Source: Bimuria novae-zelandiae CBS 107.79 (Eukaryota; Ascomycota; Dothideomycetes; Pleosporales; Didymosphaeriaceae). From it: a stretch of DNA of 48,895 bases. The notes beneath the pieces were generated by a model, which was given only the letters and a program-made list of their open reading frames with translations, made no database searches and had not been told where the DNA came from. The position numbers were made by a program, and so were the translations under genes. Location: NCBI GenBank assembly GCA_010015655.1, contig ML976750.1:240277-289171 (forward strand), read 5' to 3'. Shown here one piece after another: positions 44,640-48,895 of this stretch (positions are counted from its first letter, which is position 1; every line of letters begins with the position of its first letter).

Positions 44640-47600
44640 CCTTGGCACATTATAATACTAGAGGTAGCGTTTTAGAAGGGTATAGATATTATGTGTGTTT
44701 AAGAGCCCTTTACATGTGCTAACTTAAGAACTTCCACCTACCCTAGTTTTACACACCTAGCACCCATTAGCACCTGGGACAGCCCCAACACACTAGGCTT
44801 AGCCCGCCCTAGGGTGATGACCTACATCCGTAAAGGATGCCACCTACGATACCAGGCTAGAGAGAGCCTTAACCACCTAGACATGCTATAGGCTGTAGTA
44901 AATAGAGTAGTAATACTTAACTACTATAGATAGCCACACACCCTATACGTTATCTAATACGTTACACATCTTATACCCCCTCAACTCTGCCTTATAGGAG
45001 GAGACTTTAACGCTAGACATAAATCCTTTAAGCCTACTACTACTGTAGCCAACGGAGGTGTAGAGCTAGTTAGATAGGCTACTAACGCGTCTATAGACTA
45101 CATTAGTGTGCTAGGGTAGCTAACACACTACGCTAGCTATGTCCTTAACCTTACCTTCTTTAATATCCTATTTACCTAGTCTACTGTTAATGCTAGCATG
45201 CACAGCGGCTTAGACTATAAGATAATAGTAACCTCTGTCCCTCTCTCTACACCAGGCACTCCGCATCTAGAACAGTACCACTATAGAGTCCCTAAGGCAA
45301 GCCTACCTAAATTTACTAGGCTGGTAGAAATAGGTGTCTAGAACATCCTAGACCCGCTTATAATATAGGATGCAGCATAGCTAGAGGAATGCGTTACGCT
45401 ACTTATAGAGACTATACAGCACTCTATATAGACAGTAGGCAAGCTCGACCGCAAGGAAGGCCGCGCTACACTATAGTGGACTAAGGAGTGCAAAACTACC
45501 TACTAGGCCTATAAATATGCTAGGCTGCTCTGCTCTAGCAGTCTACTAGAGGAGAGATAGGCCTTTAAGACTACTATTTAATAGGCTAAGAGGCAGTACT
45601 AGAGGCATGTTATTAATAATGCTAAGGATAATAAGGACCTGTTTAAGATTATTACCTAGCACAAGCTTACACTAGAGAACCAGGACACTCCTCTTATCGT
45701 GAATAATAGGACAATATTAGACCCCCTAGAAAAGGCAGAGGCTCTTAGAGAGGAAGTCCTTAACTAGTATATAGTAGAGGATGACCTCAGACACTACCCA
45801 GACTAGGAGAATGTAAATACCCTCCCGTGGAGTACACACATCTTACTAGAGGAAACTAAACGAAACATAGTAAGAGTCTCGAGCACCTTACCAGGCACTA
45901 ACTACTCTACTATATAACTACTCCGTGCCTGCTAGGCTTAGGTTAGGGAACTTATACGAAGAATCTTCTAGCGATACCTTAAGCTTAACTACTTCCTAGC
46001 ATAGTAGAAGCTTGCCGAGGTAGTAATAATACTAAAGATAAGGAAGATAGACTAAATATTATCTTGCTTCTAAAGACCTATAGCGCTTCTCTCTTGCATT
46101 AGAAAGGGACTTAAATAAATAGTGGCTAGACAAATTACGTAGACTGCTATAATACATAAGATCCTTAGCCCCTAGCATAGCGGCGCCCTTCTAAAGCGCT
46201 CTATAGCAGACCTTACTATAGCGTTTACCCACGACACTAAAGTAGCATAGGTACTTAGAAAGCATGTTACTATAGTTACCCTAGATGTTTAAGGCGCCTT
46301 TAATGCGCTCCTTAAGAACCGCCTACTACACTAGATGGCCTAACAGGGCTGGCTATAAAGGACTATGCTCTTTGTAGACTTATTCCTTACTAACTAGAGG
46401 GTTCGGGTCCGCCTTGGACAGGTTACTACCCCTAGCTACCCTGTCGCCTATGGCACACCCTAAGGCTCGCCTCTCTCCCTTGTCCTATATACACTATACC
46501 TAGCAGAGCTACTATCTATGAACACAGAACGGAGGTTTGGATATGCAGACAACATATGTCTATACCAGATCTTACACTTTATAGACAACAATGTTAAGCT
46601 CCTAGCATTAGATCTAAGGCAGATTAGAGCATGGGGCGAGGCTAACAAGGTTACCTTTACCCTAGAAAAGCAGGAAATAATACACCTAACTAGATAGCAA
46701 AGCAGCTACGCACTACTATATATTATAAATAAGTAGCTTACGATCTACCCTATCCTCCTAGGTGGAGAGCACAGCCAGCCAGCCCTGCATTAGTTAGAAG
46801 TGTAGTTTAACCGCAGACTTACCTTTAGATAACATGTAGCCACACGCACTGCAAAAGCTGCTAGGATAGCCTATTATATTCGTAGTCTGGCCAGGACTAC
46901 CTATAGACCACTAGCTAGCTTCCTCCGCAAGGCCACTATTGCCTGTGTATACCCGTCGCTTCTGTATGGGACTGAATGCTGGTACAGAGGCCGCACTAAA
47001 TAGCCACATACACTTAAACTAGGCAGGCCTTAAGAGGTTAGCGCTTATATTAAATAGCACATAGCTACTATAGACAAGACACTAGCTATAGCAGCAAGGG
47101 GCATTCTACTAGCGTAGAGAACAACCCCTATAGCTACACTCTTTTAAGACGCCGAACTACTATCTGCAGTAGTAGCACTAGAGGAAGCTAAACTTAGATT
47201 TATAACCTACTTACAAACTATAAATATAGACCATCCTCTCACTAGGCGCACATTAGTACATATAGTAAACAGGGGCGTAAAAACTAGACAACCCCAGCGA
47301 GTTAAGACAAAAGTCTAATAGATAGCATCTCTTCTACTAGAGATCCTTAGGACTACACTTATAGCCCCTCACTACTTAACTAGCTACCAAACTAACTTAA
47401 CGCTTAGCATAGACAAGAAGACTGTAGCTAAGGCTTTTAATATATAGTAGGCCTACCTCTTACTACTAGACGTGACTATCTTCTTAGATAGCTCTAAATA
47501 GTATATAAAGGAAGGAGAAAAGCGGGTGACCTATAGCTTTGTAATATATTAGAATAGAAAGTAACTATAGACTAGATGCGGGTCACTTAACTCTACCTTA

Positions 47601-48440
47601 TATATCTTTAACGCTAAGGTAGTAGGAGCATAGAGAGGCTTCTAGCATACTATAAGACAACTAGAGTTTAATACCCGTCGAATCTAGCTGTGTATAGACA
47701 GCACCTTAGTTATATAGTACCTAAGGGGCGATTCACCCCCTACTTTTTAATAGGCCTTTTTAGAGTGCCATGGCGCTATAGAGACTTACAACGTCTTTAT
47801 TAAATAGGCTCCTAGACACCTAGGCATTAAAGGAAATAAGGCAGTAGACAGATTAGCTAACCTAGAAGCCTAATACTTATTACCTCTAACGGGTAAAGCT
47901 GCTTTGCCTACACTCTTAGACATTAAGATAATTGCCCGTAAGATATCACAACACACATAGCAGATCTAGTAGTCTAACAAAAAGAATAAACTCTTTAGAT
48001 AGTACAAAAGCTAGTACCTAGACTATGCACCACGCAGCAGTCTAAAGGAACTAGACCTACTAAGAGCTATCCTAGCTAGACTGCTTTCTATCTAGTCTAG
48101 ACATGGGGATTTTGCCTAGTACTACTAAAAGTATAACTATAAGGATGCAAACCTTACCTGCTTATATAGATAGGATAAGACACTAGAGCACCTTACGCTC
48201 TGCCGCAAGACTTTAGGGGCCTTTAGTAGATAGCCACTTTGACTACCTACACTACTATCTAGCTAGGCTAACGGCCTAGCGTATACTGCGGTGCTGCTAG
48301 GGGATCTAGAGGCCTTTAAAGCCTTTACCTAACTTACATAGTACTATACTAAGATTTGTCCCCGCTAGCTCCTGCAGCCCTGTAATAGCAATAAGCAATA
48401 TAGCACCTAGCAAGAACTAGGTCTAGTATAATAGCTATAA
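44640..48440 (+). pseudogene. LINE ORF2 remnant: endonuclease, reverse transcriptase, RNase H
   Basis: APE endonuclease near 44990-45260 (GGDFNARHKSF; HSGLDYKIIVTSV). RT near 46150-46650: IVTLDV*GAFNALLKNRL, YPVAYGTP*GSPLSLVLYTLYLAELL and the catalytic block FGYADNICLYQI, where the usual YADD has N. RNase H near 47560-47900: LCIDSTLVI, then GNKAVDRLANLEA. A C/H-rich motif near 48150-48210 (CLYR...LEHLTLC). Frequent stops, nearly all TAG or TAA, rule out function. Confidence 0.85.
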
Positions 48441-48479
48441 TACTTCTTACCCCTCTTCCTCTCTTTCCCCTCCCCCTAT

Positions 48480-48521
48480 ACACATATACACACACACACA
48501 CACACTCGCTCTCTCTCTCTC
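48480..48521. repeat. CA and CT microsatellite
   Basis: An ACACACAC run followed by CTCTCTCT in the LINE 3' untranslated region. The corresponding place in R1 and R2 has a plain polypyrimidine run. Confidence 0.9.
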
Positions 48522-48588
48522 TTAGCACATAGATGCCTTAAAATGCAAGGAAACCACCCTAATATACATACATTGCTTAGCCTCCTTA

Positions 48589-48778
48589 TGTGACGGTTTA
48601 ATGGCTCTTACTCGATGAGATGGTTACTCCTACCCTTGCTTAGTTGCCACTCACCTTTCTGAGAGGGCTACACCTATCTGGGACTAGCGATGTTTACGCT
48701 CGTACACATACATACTCGGTAGCTTCTAGATAGTACACCCTGGAGCAGAAGAATTCCACAATCTTTTCTACTGCAACA
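48589..48778 (+). repeat. 5' LTR of a copia element, related to the LTR at 10592-10806
   Basis: 190 bp, starting TGTGACGG and ending CAACA. It aligns with the reverse complement of 10592-10806 over most of its length (CTCACCTTTCTGAGAG, ATAGTACA, CACAATCTTTTC), with small deletions. It shows little RIP. It begins inside the 3' region of the LINE, so it probably inserted there; its other end is outside the window. Confidence 0.82.
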
Positions 48779-48791
48779 GTTATGAGCCCGG
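48779..48791 (+). other. primer-binding site, initiator tRNA-Met half-molecule type
   Basis: GTTATGAGCCCGG directly after the LTR, identical to the minus-strand site at 10591-10579. Confidence 0.78.
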
Positions 48792-48895
48792 ATTGCGACT
48801 AAGCTTACGACAGATTGCGAAGAAGATCGCACGACTGAAGCTCGCACGCTCGCAACGATTAATTGGCACCTACAACCCGTACGGAGCCGCTGATA
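48792..48895 (+). mobile_element. leader of the copia element that begins at 48589
   Basis: Untranslated leader between primer site and Gag, unmutated in appearance, cut by the window end. No Gag start is seen yet. Confidence 0.65.

Larger units (their letters stand above)
42725..48588 (+). mobile_element. Tad1-like LINE (non-LTR retrotransposon), degraded
   Basis: It begins with the same roughly 35 bp as units R1 and R2 (GCCACCTAATCCTGCACC) and then diverges. ORF1 remains show a Gag-like zinc-knuckle region; ORF2 remains show an APE-type endonuclease, RT, RNase H and a C-terminal zinc-like motif. ORF1 with CCHC motifs, APE and RNase H is the domain set of Tad1-clade fungal LINEs. The 3' region holds a microsatellite and the CCACCCTAATATACATACAT block also present in R1 and R2. 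It ends abruptly at 48588 where a copia LTR begins. Stops are mostly TAG/TAA. Confidence 0.85.

Noticed and set aside
1..48895. CRISPR arrays, rRNA or tRNA genes, bacterial-type operons
   Set aside because: No regular short repeats with unique spacers were seen, no tRNA with a clear T-arm consensus was found, and the intron-bearing genes are eukaryotic. Weak tRNAs could still be missed by eye.

Overview
The window looks like nuclear DNA of a filamentous ascomycete, most likely a Dothideomycete (inference). The genes have short spliceosomal introns (about 50-75 nt, branch points such as CTAAC and GCTAAT). The protein families are typically fungal: mdv1, EF-hand external NADH dehydrogenase, fungal-type chorismate mutase, FAR-17a/AIG1-like protein, fungal bZIP. 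The repeats carry the signature of repeat-induced point mutation (RIP): CAG, CAA and TGG codons turned into TAG and TAA, with a great excess of TpA.

Layout. (1) 1-10806: a minus-strand Ty1/copia element running off the left edge, its integrase region split by a complete plus-strand copia element (2674-8050) with 255-bp LTRs and a 5-bp target duplication. (2) 10807-13306: no recognisable gene. (3) 13307-26766: a compact housekeeping island: EIF1AD-like protein (+), ALG3 (-), chorismate mutase (-), mdv1 (+), external NADH dehydrogenase (+), RNase H2 subunit C (-), cyclopropane-fatty-acid-synthase-like methyltransferase (+), and a tautomerase-family gene with two frame breaks (-). (4) 27107-29475: a Tc1/mariner relic containing a solo LTR. 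(5) 30556-37034: a second island: histidine phosphatase / Tfc7-like protein (-), a gene-poor stretch with a 231-bp MITE, a FAR-17a/AIG1-like membrane protein (-) and a bZIP factor (+). (6) 37351-48895: a second repeat block: a complete pogo/Fot1-type element (-), a second related element lacking its right end (+), two tandem 0.9-kb units, a Tad1-like LINE (+), and the LTR and primer site of a copia element related to the one at the left edge but inverted.

The genes serve unrelated basal functions (N-glycan assembly, aromatic amino acids, mitochondrial fission and respiration, ribonucleotide repair, lipid modification); I see no biosynthetic cluster. The most informative content is in the repeats: nested insertions that can be ordered in time, strong differences in RIP damage between adjacent elements, a shared 17-bp-spaced repeat in the ends of two pogo-type families, a MITE whose ends match the Tc1 relic, and 0.9-kb units that share both ends with the LINE and may be its non-autonomous derivatives. 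All assignments come from reading the sequence and from memory of the families; no database search was done.
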